From NCBI GenBank assembly GCA_963725215.1, contig CAVRXQ010000007.1:62001-126000 (forward strand): a stretch of 64,000 nucleotides of DNA. Reading direction: 5' to 3'. The first letter of the stretch is position 1; every line of letters begins with the position of its first letter. Source of the DNA: CAVRXQ01 sp963725215. GTDB taxonomy: Bacteria > Actinomycetota > Acidimicrobiia > Acidimicrobiales > Bog-793. This document shows, in pieces, positions 34,337-43,648 of this stretch. A model generated the notes under the pieces. It worked only from the letters and a program-made list of their open reading frames with translations. It was not told the DNA's origin and ran no database searches. The position numbers were made by a program, and so were the translations under genes.

Positions 34337-35025
34337 GCGCGGACGCCGGCGAGCGTCGAGCGACGCGCGACCGCCGCGGACAGCAGCGACGCGAACAGGA
34401 TCTCACCGTCTGTTCCCACGCCGAGCGGGTCGGACGCCCGCTCGGGATGAGGCATCACGCCGACGACGTTGCCCGCTTCGTTCGCCACACCGGCGATCGC
34501 GTTGAGCGACCCGTTTGGATTGTCGCGATATCGCAGCACGACACGGCCAGTCGCTTCCAACTCAGCGAGCGTCTCGTCGTCGCAGACGAAGCGACCTTCG
34601 TAGTGGTTGATCGGCAATCGCAACAGCGACCCGACTGCGACAGACCCAGTCAGAACCGAGTCTGTCGACGCGACGTTGCACTCGACCACTCGGCAGAGAA
34701 AGCGCAGTCCGCTGTTGCGAACGAGCGCTCCCGGCAGCAGTCCGGCCTCGGCGAGCACCTGGAAGCCGTTGCAGATCCCGACGACGGGGCCGCCGGATTC
34801 GGCGAAATCACGTACCGCTCCCATCACCGGGGAAAAGCGCGCGATTGCGCCCGGACGAAGGTAGTCCCCGTGGGCGAAGCCTCCCGGGATCACGACCGCG
34901 TCGAGGCCCCGAAGGGACGTCTCCTGATGCCAGACGATGCGCGCCTCACCACCGAGCGCGGTGACCGCTAGCGCGACGTCGTGCTCGCAGTTCGTGCCTG
35001 GAAAGCACACGATGCCGACGTGCAC
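34333..35025 (-). CDS. purQ: Phosphoribosylformylglycinamidine synthase subunit PurQ (glutaminase)
   Basis: Class I glutamine amidotransferase subunit supplying ammonia to PurL. It has 230 residues from GTG 35025. The nucleophile is the cysteine in GPVVGICNGFQVLAEAGLLPG, and the catalytic His/Glu lie in GVMPHPERA. The N-terminal VGIVCFPGTNCEHD is the family start. It begins 2 nt after the purS stop and is last in the purA-D-B-C-S-Q run. Confidence 0.96.
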   Translation of the reverse strand: MHVGIVCFPGTNCEHDVALAVTALGGEARIVWHQETSLRGLDAVVIPGGFAHGDYLRPGAIARFSPVMGAVRDFAESGGPVVGICNGFQVLAEAGLLPGALVRNSGLRFLCRVVECNVASTDSVLTGSVAVGSLLRLPINHYEGRFVCDDETLAELEATGRVVLRYRDNPNGSLNAIAGVANEAGNVVGVMPHPERASDPLGVGTDGEILFASLLSAAVARRSTLAGVRA

Positions 35026-35027
35026 CG

Positions 35028-35294
35028 TCAACTTTTCTCCTCGGCAAGCGAGCCAATGTGGATCTCCGCTCGCTCGGTCACCGGATTCGCAAGCAAACCC
35101 TTGCACAGTTGTTCCACGCGCTCGCGCGCCGTCGATTCGTCCGCCGCCTCGATCTCGAATCGGATCACGCGTCCCATGTGCACCTTCTGCACGGTCTCGA
35201 AGCCGAGCGCAGGCAGTGCGCGCTCGATCGCGAGACCTTCCGGATCGGCGAGCCCTTCGAGCCCGCGGATCTCGACCGACACGGGATAGATCAC
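35028..35294 (-). CDS. purS: Phosphoribosylformylglycinamidine synthase subunit PurS
   Basis: Small structural subunit of 88 residues that bridges PurL and PurQ for ammonia transfer. The sequence VEIRGLEGLADPEGLAIERALPALGFETVQKVHMGRVIRFEI is the PurS pattern. GTG 35294 overlaps the purC TGA as GTGA, so translation is coupled; an upstream reading would overlap purC further. Confidence 0.94.
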   Translation of the reverse strand: MIYPVSVEIRGLEGLADPEGLAIERALPALGFETVQKVHMGRVIRFEIEAADESTARERVEQLCKGLLANPVTERAEIHIGSLAEEKS

Positions 35295-36178
35295 CGCGGC
35301 GAGTCCACCCCCCACCAGTTCGCGAACCGCTTGCCGCTCGTCATCTCGTACGCGGCGAGGTACCGCTCGCTCGTCTGTTTGACGACGTCATCTGGGATCT
35401 TTGGAGCCGGTGAATCCATGTCCCACCCGGTGGCCGCCGCCCAATCGCGAAGCGGTTGCTTGTCGAACGAAGGCGGAGTCGCGCCCTCCCGCCAAGTCTC
35501 GAGCGACCAGAACCGAGACGAGTCGGGTGTGACGATCTCATCGCAGATCGCGAGCTCGCCGTCGACGAACCCGAGCTCGAACTTCGTGTCGGCGACGATG
35601 ATCCCGCGCGACGAGGCAAGGTCGCGAGCTGCGAGGTACGCGGCGAGCGCGATCTCCCTCGCGACGTCGGCCACCTCCTTGCCGACGAAATCGGCTGCTT
35701 GTTCGAACGAGATGTTCTCGTCGTGACCGGATCTCGCCTTTGTCGACGGCGTGAAGACCGGTTTGTCGAGGCGCGACGCCTCCAAGAGCCCGGGTGGAAG
35801 CGGGCTACCGTGCATCGTCTGGTGAGCCCGGTACTCCTTCCAGGCAGTGCCGGCGAGGTAACCGCGAACGATGCATTCGATGGGGAGCATCTCCGCCCGG
35901 CGTACGAGCATCGCCCGTCCTGCGACATCGGAGATCGACTCTGCGCCTTTCGGAAAGTCGCTCGGATCCGTCGACAGGAGGTGCGTGCTGGCGACCCCGT
36001 TTAGGTGCTCACTCCAAAAGGCCGTCATCGCCGTGAGGACCCGACCCTTTTGGGGAATCGGCGTCGGGAAAACGTGGTCGAAAGCCGAGACTCGGTCCGA
36101 TGCGACCATCAGCAAGCGGTCGTCGCCGACGTCATAGACGTCGCGCACCTTGCCCGTGTAGACGAGCATCAAGCTCAC
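35291..36178 (-). CDS. purC: SAICAR synthetase PurC
   Basis: Phosphoribosylaminoimidazole-succinocarboxamide synthase, which joins CAIR and aspartate using ATP. It has 295 residues, the longer form seen in actinobacteria. Signatures are YTGKVRDVYDVGDDRLLMVASDRVSAFD at the start, PIECIVRGYLAGTAWKEY and GIIVADTKFELGF followed by DEIVTPDSSRFW. The GTG start overlaps the purB stop (GTGA). Confidence 0.97.
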   Translation of the reverse strand: MSLMLVYTGKVRDVYDVGDDRLLMVASDRVSAFDHVFPTPIPQKGRVLTAMTAFWSEHLNGVASTHLLSTDPSDFPKGAESISDVAGRAMLVRRAEMLPIECIVRGYLAGTAWKEYRAHQTMHGSPLPPGLLEASRLDKPVFTPSTKARSGHDENISFEQAADFVGKEVADVAREIALAAYLAARDLASSRGIIVADTKFELGFVDGELAICDEIVTPDSSRFWSLETWREGATPPSFDKQPLRDWAAATGWDMDSPAPKIPDDVVKQTSERYLAAYEMTSGKRFANWWGVDSPR

Positions 36179-37503
36179 TTCATGGCCTCCTTCAGCGCGT
36201 CGACCCCGCGGTGCGCGTGGGAGAGGACACGGTCCAAGTCGAACGCCCCATCGAGCAGCGGTCCTACTACTTCGGGTCCGATCGCCGCAGCGAGCTCCGC
36301 GTCCTGTCGGAGGACGGTGCGGAACGGCATTCCTGCCTCGTTCGCGCGGCGCGCGGCTCGTTGAACGATGCGGTAGGCGACGTCTCGTGCCACCCCGCGC
36401 TCGACGAGCGCGAGCAGGACGGATTGAGAGAACACGACGCCAAGCGAATGGTCAGTCAAGTTCTCGCGCATTTTGTCCACGTGGACGACGAGTCCGTCGA
36501 CAAGCCACGTCGCCCGCACCAGTGCGTAGTAGCAGAGCTGGATGGCGTCAGGGAGGATCACACGCTCCGCGGAGCTGTGCGAGATGTCGCGCTCGTGCCA
36601 CAAGGCAACGTTCTCGAGTCCGGTGACGAGATATCCGCGCAGCACCCGGGCGAGCCCGACGAGGCGCTCGGAGACGATCGGGTTGCGCTTGTGTGGCATC
36701 GCGGACGAGCCCTTTTGGCCGGCACCGAAGGGCTCTTCGACCTCCCCGACTTCACTGCGCTGCAGGTGGCGGATCTCGGTCGCCAGTGCCTCGATCGTCG
36801 TCCCGGTGGCGGCTGTCGCGTAGAGCAGCTGGGCGTGACGGTCCCGCGCGACGACCTGGCTCGCGGGGACCGGCTCGAGGCCGAGCGCCGCGCAGACGTA
36901 GGCCTCTACCGCGGGGTCGACGTTCGAGTACGTCCCCACCGCCCCTGAGACCTTGCCGACTGATATCGCCTCGACCGCATCGGCCAGCCGGCGACGATCT
37001 CGAAGCGCCTGCAGACCGAAGAGCGCCAGCTTCTCTCCGAAAGTCGTCGGCTCGGCGGCCATGCCGTGGGTGCGCCCCGTGATCGGCGTCGTGGCGAACT
37101 CCTCCGCCCGGCGCGCGAGCGCTGCGACGAGCTCGTCGCATCGCGAGAGGAGCAGCTCACCCGCGTTACGCAACGTCGCACACAGCGCCGTGTCGACGAC
37201 GTCAGACGACGTGAGGCCGTAATGGATCCACGCCGACTCGGGTGGCCCGATCAGTTCTTGCACGACGTCGACGAACGCCGCGACATCGTGATCGGTCACC
37301 CGCTCGCGCTCCTCCACTCGCGCGACGAACGCTCCGTCGACGATCGGCGCACGGCGCCTGACTTCATCCGCGGCGCCCGACGGCGCGACCCCGAGCTTCG
37401 CCCAGGCCTCGACGGCGAGGAGCTCGACTTCGAGCCAGCCCGCGAGTCGCGATCCGTCGGTAAAGAGCACCGCCATCTCTGGAAGGGCGTAGCGCTCGAT
37501 CAT
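36175..37503 (-). CDS. purB: Adenylosuccinate lyase PurB
   Basis: Fumarase/aspartase-superfamily lyase used twice in purine synthesis (SAICAR to AICAR, and adenylosuccinate to AMP). It has 442 residues from ATG 37503. Signatures are HYGLTSSDVVDTA, TPITGRTHGMAAEPTTFGEKL and the catalytic flexible loop GSSAMPHKRNPI. The ATG overlaps the purD TGA (ATGA). A longer in-frame extension upstream lies within purD and is rejected. Confidence 0.97.
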   Translation of the reverse strand: MIERYALPEMAVLFTDGSRLAGWLEVELLAVEAWAKLGVAPSGAADEVRRRAPIVDGAFVARVEERERVTDHDVAAFVDVVQELIGPPESAWIHYGLTSSDVVDTALCATLRNAGELLLSRCDELVAALARRAEEFATTPITGRTHGMAAEPTTFGEKLALFGLQALRDRRRLADAVEAISVGKVSGAVGTYSNVDPAVEAYVCAALGLEPVPASQVVARDRHAQLLYATAATGTTIEALATEIRHLQRSEVGEVEEPFGAGQKGSSAMPHKRNPIVSERLVGLARVLRGYLVTGLENVALWHERDISHSSAERVILPDAIQLCYYALVRATWLVDGLVVHVDKMRENLTDHSLGVVFSQSVLLALVERGVARDVAYRIVQRAARRANEAGMPFRTVLRQDAELAAAIGPEVVGPLLDGAFDLDRVLSHAHRGVDALKEAMK

Positions 37504-38765
37504 CTTGCCACCATCGTCTCTTTCGCCACGACGTTCGCCGCGATGTCGCGCCGGTACGTCGCGCCGTCGAATTCGATCCTGCCCACTGCCTCGTACGCGC
37601 GATCGCGAGCGGACTCGAGGTTCGGCGCCAACCCTGCAACTGCGAGGACGCGACCGCCGGCGCTGCGGATGACACCGTGTACATCGCGCGTCGTGCCCGC
37701 GTGGTACACGGACACACCGTTGACGCGTTCGGCGTCCTCGATCCCGCCGATCGCGTCCCCCGTACGTGGCGAGAGCGGGTATCCCGGGGCAGCGATCACC
37801 ACGCACACCGCGACGGCATTTGAAGCGGAGACACTTTCGTGCGCTCTCCCCGACGCAGCAGCGAAAAGGACCTCAGCGACGTCGCCCTGCATTCTCGGCA
37901 GCACCACCTCGGCTTCAGGATCACCGAGGCGCACGTTGAATTCGACGAGTTTCACGCCGTCTTCAGTCAACATAAGTCCCGCGTACAGCACGCCGAGGAA
38001 CTCGACGCCCCGACGGTGGAGCTCCGCGAGTGCAGGTTCGACGATCCGGTCCATCGCCTCGGAGACGACGTCGTCCGACACCGACGGCACCGGCGAGAGC
38101 GCCCCCATCCCTCCGGTGTTCGGACCTGAATCGCCGTCGCCCACCCGCTTGTAATCGCGCGATATCGGGAGCGGAACCGCACGGCGGCCGTCGCACAACG
38201 CGAGCAACGAAAGCTCCATCCCTGACATCGCCTCTTCGATCACGACACGACGTCCCGCGTCGCCGAACGCCGAGCCGGAGAGCTTCTCTTTGACGTCGCT
38301 CTCGGCGGCGACGAGGTCGTCCGTGACGAGCACGCCTTTCCCCGCCGCCAAGCCATCGGTCTTGATGACGTACGGACCGCTCGAGCGCCGGAGGAATTCG
38401 ATCGCCTCGTCGGCGCGATCGAAGATCGCGAACGGAGCCGTCGGGATCTTCGCTTCGGCGCAGAGCGTCTTCATGTACGCCTTCGAACCCTCGAGGCGCG
38501 CTCCTTTCTCGCCTGGGCCGAGAACAACGCGCCCATTCGCGCGCAGCCGGTCGGCAAGCCCTTCGACGAGCGGGACTTCGGGGCCGATCACGACGAGATC
38601 CGCCTCAATCTCCTCGGGCGGCGCGGGTGACGTAGAGATCGTGTGTCCGTCGACACGTGCCGTCATCGCCTCACACCCCGGCGCGACGACGACATCAGCG
38701 CTTCGGGCGCAGACGCGTGCGAGCGCGTGTTCGCGGGCACCTGACCCGACGACGAGAACCTTCAT
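37500..38765 (-). CDS. purD: Phosphoribosylamine-glycine ligase PurD
   Basis: GAR synthetase, an ATP-grasp enzyme for step two of purine synthesis. It has 421 residues from ATG 38765. MKVLVVGSGAREHALA is the typical start, followed by VVIGPEVPLVEGLADRL, the ATP-grasp KTDGLAAGKGVLV and GPNTGGMGALSPVP and metal-binding EFNVRLGDPEAEVVLPRM. The start overlaps the purA stop as ATGA. Confidence 0.97.
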   Translation of the reverse strand: MKVLVVGSGAREHALARVCARSADVVVAPGCEAMTARVDGHTISTSPAPPEEIEADLVVIGPEVPLVEGLADRLRANGRVVLGPGEKGARLEGSKAYMKTLCAEAKIPTAPFAIFDRADEAIEFLRRSSGPYVIKTDGLAAGKGVLVTDDLVAAESDVKEKLSGSAFGDAGRRVVIEEAMSGMELSLLALCDGRRAVPLPISRDYKRVGDGDSGPNTGGMGALSPVPSVSDDVVSEAMDRIVEPALAELHRRGVEFLGVLYAGLMLTEDGVKLVEFNVRLGDPEAEVVLPRMQGDVAEVLFAAASGRAHESVSASNAVAVCVVIAAPGYPLSPRTGDAIGGIEDAERVNGVSVYHAGTTRDVHGVIRSAGGRVLAVAGLAPNLESARDRAYEAVGRIEFDGATYRRDIAANVVAKETMVAR

Positions 38766-40042
38766 GCTGCGATGCGGACGTACTGATCTCGATCCGGGCC
38801 GACTCCGACATAGGTGATGGGAGCCCCGGCGTGCGCGGCGATCATCGCGACATACGCCCGCGCCGGTTCTGGGAGATCGACGACGTCGGTGACTGCGGAG
38901 AGGTCCGACTGCCAACCGGGGAGTTCCGCGTAGATCGGGCGCACCCGGTGGAGGATCGATTGGTGATACGGCACGCTCGTCATCCGCTCATTGTCGTATT
39001 CGTACGCGACGCAGAGTTTCACCGTCTCGAGGGCCGATAACACGTCGAGTTTCGTCAGCGCGATCTCAGAGATCGAGTTCAGACGCACCGCGTGTCGCAA
39101 CATCACGAGGTCGAGCCACCCAGGACGCCGACGCCGACCTGTGTTCGTTCCGTATTCGTGGCCCCGTTCGACGAGCACGTCCGCCACCTCGCCATCGACT
39201 TCGGTCGGGAAAGGACCCGATCCGACCCGAGTGATGTACGCCTTCGCGATCCCGACTACGCGGTCGATGTCGCGAGGTCCAACGCCGCTCCCGACGCACG
39301 CCCCTCCTGCGGTGGGATTCGAGGACGTGACGAAGGGGTAGGTGCCGTGATCGAGGTCGAGGAAGGTGGCTTGCGCACCCTCGAGCATCACGTTCTCACC
39401 CGCGGCGAGCGCTTCGTGAACGAGTGCGACGGTGTCGCCGATCATCGGCGCGAGCCGCGGAGCGATCTCTCCGAGATAACGCATCGTGATCTCGCGCTCG
39501 TCGATCGGCAAGCGGTTGAACACCTTCGTCAAGATCGCGTTCTTCTCCCGCAGAACGACATCGAGTTTCTGACGGAAGATCTTCTCATCCAGCAAGTCCT
39601 GGACGCGAAGGCCGACTCGAGCGGCCTTGTCGGCGTAGGCGGGACCGATCCCGCGCTTTGTCGTCCCGAGCTTGTTTTTGCCGAGGGAGCGTTCTGTGGC
39701 CCGGTCGAGCTCGTAGTGGTACGGCATGATCAGGTGGGCGTTGCCCGAGACGACGAGCCGAGAGGTGTCGATACCCCGCGCTTTGAGGGCCGCGCATTCA
39801 TCCAACAAGACGGCAGGATCGACGACGACACCGTTGCCGATCACCGGCACGGTGTCTGGATAGAAAACCCCGCTCGGCACGAGTTGCAGCGCGAAGGTCT
39901 CCCCGCCGATGACGATGGTGTGACCGGCGTTGTGCCCACCCTGATAGCGCACGACGAGCCGCATGTCCTTTGCTAGAAGGTCAGTGAGCTTGCCCTTCCC
40001 CTCGTCGCCCCATTGCGTGCCGACCACAACGGTCGCAGGCAC
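38762..40042 (-). CDS. purA: Adenylosuccinate synthetase PurA
   Basis: GTP-dependent enzyme joining IMP and aspartate to adenylosuccinate. It has 426 residues from GTG 40042, preceded by AAGGGAG. The P-loop and switch residues are in VVVGTQWGDEGKGKLTDLLA and YQGGHNAGHTIV; further signatures are GTTKRGIGPAYADKAAR, ANATFLD-type QATFLDLDHGTYPFVTSSNPTAGG and VGSGPFPTE. It is the first gene of a six-gene run (purA-D-B-C-S-Q) linked by 4-nt overlaps or, before purQ, a 2-nt gap. Confidence 0.97.
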   Translation of the reverse strand: MPATVVVGTQWGDEGKGKLTDLLAKDMRLVVRYQGGHNAGHTIVIGGETFALQLVPSGVFYPDTVPVIGNGVVVDPAVLLDECAALKARGIDTSRLVVSGNAHLIMPYHYELDRATERSLGKNKLGTTKRGIGPAYADKAARVGLRVQDLLDEKIFRQKLDVVLREKNAILTKVFNRLPIDEREITMRYLGEIAPRLAPMIGDTVALVHEALAAGENVMLEGAQATFLDLDHGTYPFVTSSNPTAGGACVGSGVGPRDIDRVVGIAKAYITRVGSGPFPTEVDGEVADVLVERGHEYGTNTGRRRRPGWLDLVMLRHAVRLNSISEIALTKLDVLSALETVKLCVAYEYDNERMTSVPYHQSILHRVRPIYAELPGWQSDLSAVTDVVDLPEPARAYVAMIAAHAGAPITYVGVGPDRDQYVRIAA

Positions 40043-40215
40043 CCGGCTCCCTTCGCTTGACCGAACCGATCCTACCGAGGAGGTCGCGCCGCTCTTGGGC
40101 TCGTCGAGAATGCCCCCGAGACGAGGTCCTCCTGACAAATGACGAGTCTTCATGTTTCGATGTGTGCACCTGGCGCCGATCGCGTGGCGGAGTCGAATAG
40201 GAACTGGAGGCACCC

Positions 40216-40443
40216 GTGTTCGGATTCTTCAAGTTGCCGACGGCTGGACTTTTGTTCTTCGTAAGTGCGTGGATCCTGATGCTCTTCGCCGGTGCCGCCT
40301 CGAGCGACATCGGGATCAGGCCCTTTGGTTACGTGACGGCGATGATGTGCACGATCGCCGTCTGGCTCGTCATCGTTCCCGCGGTCACAGCGGTGGCTGG
40401 ACGTCGCTGGACAAAGACCGTTGGTTTCAAGTGGTGGCGATGA
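40216..40443 (+). CDS. Small two-helix membrane protein
   Basis: A 75-residue protein with two hydrophobic segments (about 8-27 and 38-63) and a basic C-terminus (GRRWTKTVGFKWWR). GGAGG lies 6 nt before the GTG start, which supports real translation. It diverges from purA and converges with a methyltransferase gene. No family was recognised. Confidence 0.6.
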   Translation: MFGFFKLPTAGLLFFVSAWILMLFAGAASSDIGIRPFGYVTAMMCTIAVWLVIVPAVTAVAGRRWTKTVGFKWWR

Positions 40444-40474
40444 GTGATCGTGGTCTCGCGACAACTGCCGATCA

Positions 40475-41074
40475 CTACGGCCGTCTTGCGGTGAGAACCA
40501 CCATCGCGCCGCGCCTCGTACGCCGCGTCTCCACCTTCACCTGATCGAATCCGCTCGATTCGAGCTCCTTCGCCATCTCCTCGGCCCCGTCGGGGGAGAA
40601 CCCATGTCCGTGCCGGAGTCCGGATTTGGTGCGAAGTGCGCGCTCGACGATCACCACCCGGCCCCCCGGCACGAGCACGCGCCGCATCTCCGCGAACGCG
40701 GAACTCGGGTCGTCGAAATGGTGGGCGGAACGAATCGCGAAGACCACGGTCGCCTCCGCGTCGTCGACCGGGATCGCTTCCGCCAGCCCTTCACGCCACG
40801 AGATGCGCTCGCGTATCGCGCCTTTCGTCAACATGCGGGCGACGGTGAACATCATCGGCGTCGGATCGACACCGATCGCACGCACGCCCAGTCGGGCCGC
40901 AGCTCTCGTCGCGGTTCCGGGACCGCAGCCGATGTCGACGACGCGATCAGCTGTGGACAAGCCTGCCGCGCGGACTGCCTCGTCGGCGAAAACGCGAGCC
41001 CCGATCGGCATCGAAACCGCCCACACCGTCTCGTGGACGAAGACTGCGGGTCGCTTCAGTCCCTCGAGTCGCAA
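40475..41074 (-). CDS. Class I SAM-dependent methyltransferase
   Basis: A 199-residue methyltransferase with SAM motif I VVDIGCGPGTATRAAARLG (about 45-63), an acidic residue in GVDPTPMM, and motif IV-V region AIRSAHHFDDPSSAFAEMRRVLVPGGRVVIVE typical of methyltransferase type 11. The start is TTG 41074, with GGAGG 4 nt upstream. The substrate is unknown. It lies 85 bp downstream of clpB and may be an independent unit. Confidence 0.85.
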   Translation of the reverse strand: MRLEGLKRPAVFVHETVWAVSMPIGARVFADEAVRAAGLSTADRVVDIGCGPGTATRAAARLGVRAIGVDPTPMMFTVARMLTKGAIRERISWREGLAEAIPVDDAEATVVFAIRSAHHFDDPSSAFAEMRRVLVPGGRVVIVERALRTKSGLRHGHGFSPDGAEEMAKELESSGFDQVKVETRRTRRGAMVVLTARRP

Positions 41075-41095
41075 CGTGCCTCCGATCGGTCGGGT

Positions 41096-41113
41096 CGCGA
41101 CGCGATCGTCGCG
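41096..41113 (-). terminator. Stem-loop downstream of clpB
   Basis: Inverted repeat CGCGACG-CGAT-CGTCGCG, 46 bp after the clpB stop in the direction of transcription. There is no T tract; it may end the heat-shock operon transcript. Confidence 0.4.
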
Positions 41114-41158
41114 TGGCGCCGGCGTGGCGAATAGGGGCCTGCGACCTCGCCGACGCGC

Positions 41159-43648
41159 TTAAGAAATAACGAGCTCGCCTTTGTCGACGCCGACGTGAAC
41201 GGTCGAGCCGTTGCCGAACTTGCCCTCCAGCAGAGCAAGCGCCAGGGGGTCACCGATTTCGCGCTGGATCACGCGACGGAGCGGCCGCGCCCCGAACTGC
41301 GGGTCGAAACCGCGCTCCGCGATGAGCAGGATCGCCTCCGGCTCCACGTCGAGGTGGATGTCTCGGTCTTGCAGCCGGGACTCGAGCGACTTCAGCTGGA
41401 TGTCGACGATGGCGACGACGTCGGACTTGTCGAGAGCGCGGAATCGCACGATCTCGTCGATGCGGTTCACGAACTCCGGCTTGAAGAATTCGATCGGTTC
41501 GCCGCGCAAGTTCGAGGTCATGACGAGCACGGTGTTCGTGAAATCGACCGTCCTACCCTGGCCGTCGGTCATCCGGCCGTCGTCGAGCACTTGCAACAAC
41601 ACGTTGAAAATGTCCGGGTGGGCCTTTTCGATCTCGTCGAGGAGGATCACCGCGTACGGGCGCCGGCGCACGGCTTCTGTGAGCTGCCCGCCCTCGTCGT
41701 AGCCGACGTAGCCGGGAGGGGCGCCAATGAGGCGGGCGACGGTGTGTTTTTCCTGGTACTCGCCCATGTCGATGCGGACCATCGCCCGTTCGTCGTCAAA
41801 CAAGAACCCGGCGAGCGCCCGGGCGAGCTCGGTCTTTCCGACGCCCGTCGGACCCAAGAACAAGAACGAGCCGATCGGACGGTTCGGATCCGAGAGTCCC
41901 GCTCGGCTTCGCCGGATCGCGTTTGCGACGGCGGAGACGGCCTGGTCCTGTCCGATCACCCGCTCGCGCAGCACGTCTTCCATTCGAACGAGCTTGTCGA
42001 CCTCGCCCTCGAGAAGACGGGCGACGGGTATACCGGTCCACCGTGCCACGACCTCGGCGACGTCTTCCGCGTCGACCTCTTCTTTCAGCATCTTTTCTCG
42101 CTCTTGCAGCTTGGAGAGCTTGTCGGTCGCCTCGGCAATCTCCGCCTCGAGGGCGGGCAGCTCCCCGTAACGGATCGCGGCCGCCTCGTCGAGCTGTCCG
42201 TCGCGTTCTTTGCGCTCTGCCTCCCCGCGTCGCTCCTCGAGCTTTCCCTTCAGGGCGCGGATCGAGGCGATCGCGTCTTTCTCCGCTTGCCAGTGCGCGG
42301 TCATCGCCGACTCCTGCTCACGCAGGTCCGCGAGCTCAGACTCGATCTTTTCGAGCCGCTCTTTCGAGACGGCGTCGGTCTCTTTCGCCAGCGCGACACG
42401 TTCGATCTCGAGCTGTCGGATGCGGCGGGAGATGACGTCGATCTCGGTCGGCATCGAGTCGATCTCGATGCGCAATCGACTGGCCGATTCATCGATCAAG
42501 TCGATCGCCTTGTCGGGGAGGAATCGTCCCGTGACGTAACGGTCCGAGAGCACTGCCGCCGCGACGAGAGCGGCGTCTTGGATGCGCACGCCGTGGTGGA
42601 CCTCGTAGCGCTCTTTCAGGCCGCGCAAAATCGCGATCGTGTCTTCGACCGAGGGTGGCCCGACGTAGATCGGCTGGAAGCGTCGCTCGAGCGCGGCGTC
42701 TTTTTCGATGTGCTTTGTGTACTCGTCGAGCGTCGTGGCGCCGATGAGGTGGAGTTCGCCCCGCGCGAGCATCGGCTTCACGATGTTTCCGGCGTCCATC
42801 GCGCCCTCAGCAGCGCCGGCTCCGACGATCGTGTGCAGCTCGTCTACGAAGCTGATGACCTCGCCTTCGGAATCGACGATCTCACGCAACACCGCTCGAA
42901 GGCGCTCTTCGAACTCGCCGCGGTACTTCGCCCCTGCCACCATCGCCGAGAGGTCGAGAGCGACGATCCTCTTGTTGCGAAGCCCTTCTGGGATGTCGCC
43001 TTCGACGATGCGGTTCGCGAGGCCCTCGACGATCGCCGTCTTGCCAACGCCCGGTTCGCCGATCAACACCGGGTTGTTCTTCGTGCGCCGCGACAACACC
43101 TGGATGACCCGTCGGATCTCTTCGTCGCGGCCGATGACGGGGTCGAGCTTTCCCTGGCGGGCCGCCGCGGTGAGGTCTCGGCCGTAGCGCTCGAGAGCCC
43201 GGAAGGTCTCCTCGGGATTCGCGCTCGAAACACGGTGCGAGCCGCGCACCTCGCGGATTGCGTCCAACAGCACGGCACGATCGACCCCGAGCTCGTTCGC
43301 GAACGACAGCAGGAGGTGTTCGACGGACACGAAGTCATCGCCCATCTCCGATCGGGTCTCATCGGCTTGCTCGAGCCCTTGCCTCGTCGACGGTGCGAGC
43401 TCGGGCGCATTCCCTCCGATCGCGCGAGGCAAACGCTCGGTCTCGTTCAAGAGCCGGTTGCGAATCGCGAGGCGGTCGGCGCCCATCCGCTCCAACAGCG
43501 CTGGTGCGATCCCGTCTTGCTGGTCGAGGGCGGAAAGGAGCACGTGTTCCGGCGTGATCTGCGCGTGGTGCTGCTCCGCGGCGAGCGCGTTCGCCCGCTC
43601 GATCGCCTCGCGGGTCTTCAGGGTCCAACGGTTCGGATCGAGCGCCAC
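41159..43648 (-). CDS. clpB: ATP-dependent chaperone ClpB
   Basis: Hsp100 disaggregase working with DnaK. At 829 residues it has the Clp_N repeat domain (about 1-150), AAA1 with Walker A GEPGVGKTA, a middle coiled-coil domain (about 400-520, rich in Glu/Lys) and AAA2 with Walker A GPTGVGKTELA and YVGYDEGGQLTEAVRRRPYAVILLDEIEKAH. The C-terminal domain follows. The middle domain identifies ClpB rather than ClpC. The GTG start shares its first base with the hspR TAG, with GGAGG upstream. Last gene of the dnaK operon. Confidence 0.97.
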   Translation of the reverse strand: MALDPNRWTLKTREAIERANALAAEQHHAQITPEHVLLSALDQQDGIAPALLERMGADRLAIRNRLLNETERLPRAIGGNAPELAPSTRQGLEQADETRSEMGDDFVSVEHLLLSFANELGVDRAVLLDAIREVRGSHRVSSANPEETFRALERYGRDLTAAARQGKLDPVIGRDEEIRRVIQVLSRRTKNNPVLIGEPGVGKTAIVEGLANRIVEGDIPEGLRNKRIVALDLSAMVAGAKYRGEFEERLRAVLREIVDSEGEVISFVDELHTIVGAGAAEGAMDAGNIVKPMLARGELHLIGATTLDEYTKHIEKDAALERRFQPIYVGPPSVEDTIAILRGLKERYEVHHGVRIQDAALVAAAVLSDRYVTGRFLPDKAIDLIDESASRLRIEIDSMPTEIDVISRRIRQLEIERVALAKETDAVSKERLEKIESELADLREQESAMTAHWQAEKDAIASIRALKGKLEERRGEAERKERDGQLDEAAAIRYGELPALEAEIAEATDKLSKLQEREKMLKEEVDAEDVAEVVARWTGIPVARLLEGEVDKLVRMEDVLRERVIGQDQAVSAVANAIRRSRAGLSDPNRPIGSFLFLGPTGVGKTELARALAGFLFDDERAMVRIDMGEYQEKHTVARLIGAPPGYVGYDEGGQLTEAVRRRPYAVILLDEIEKAHPDIFNVLLQVLDDGRMTDGQGRTVDFTNTVLVMTSNLRGEPIEFFKPEFVNRIDEIVRFRALDKSDVVAIVDIQLKSLESRLQDRDIHLDVEPEAILLIAERGFDPQFGARPLRRVIQREIGDPLALALLEGKFGNGSTVHVGVDKGELVIS

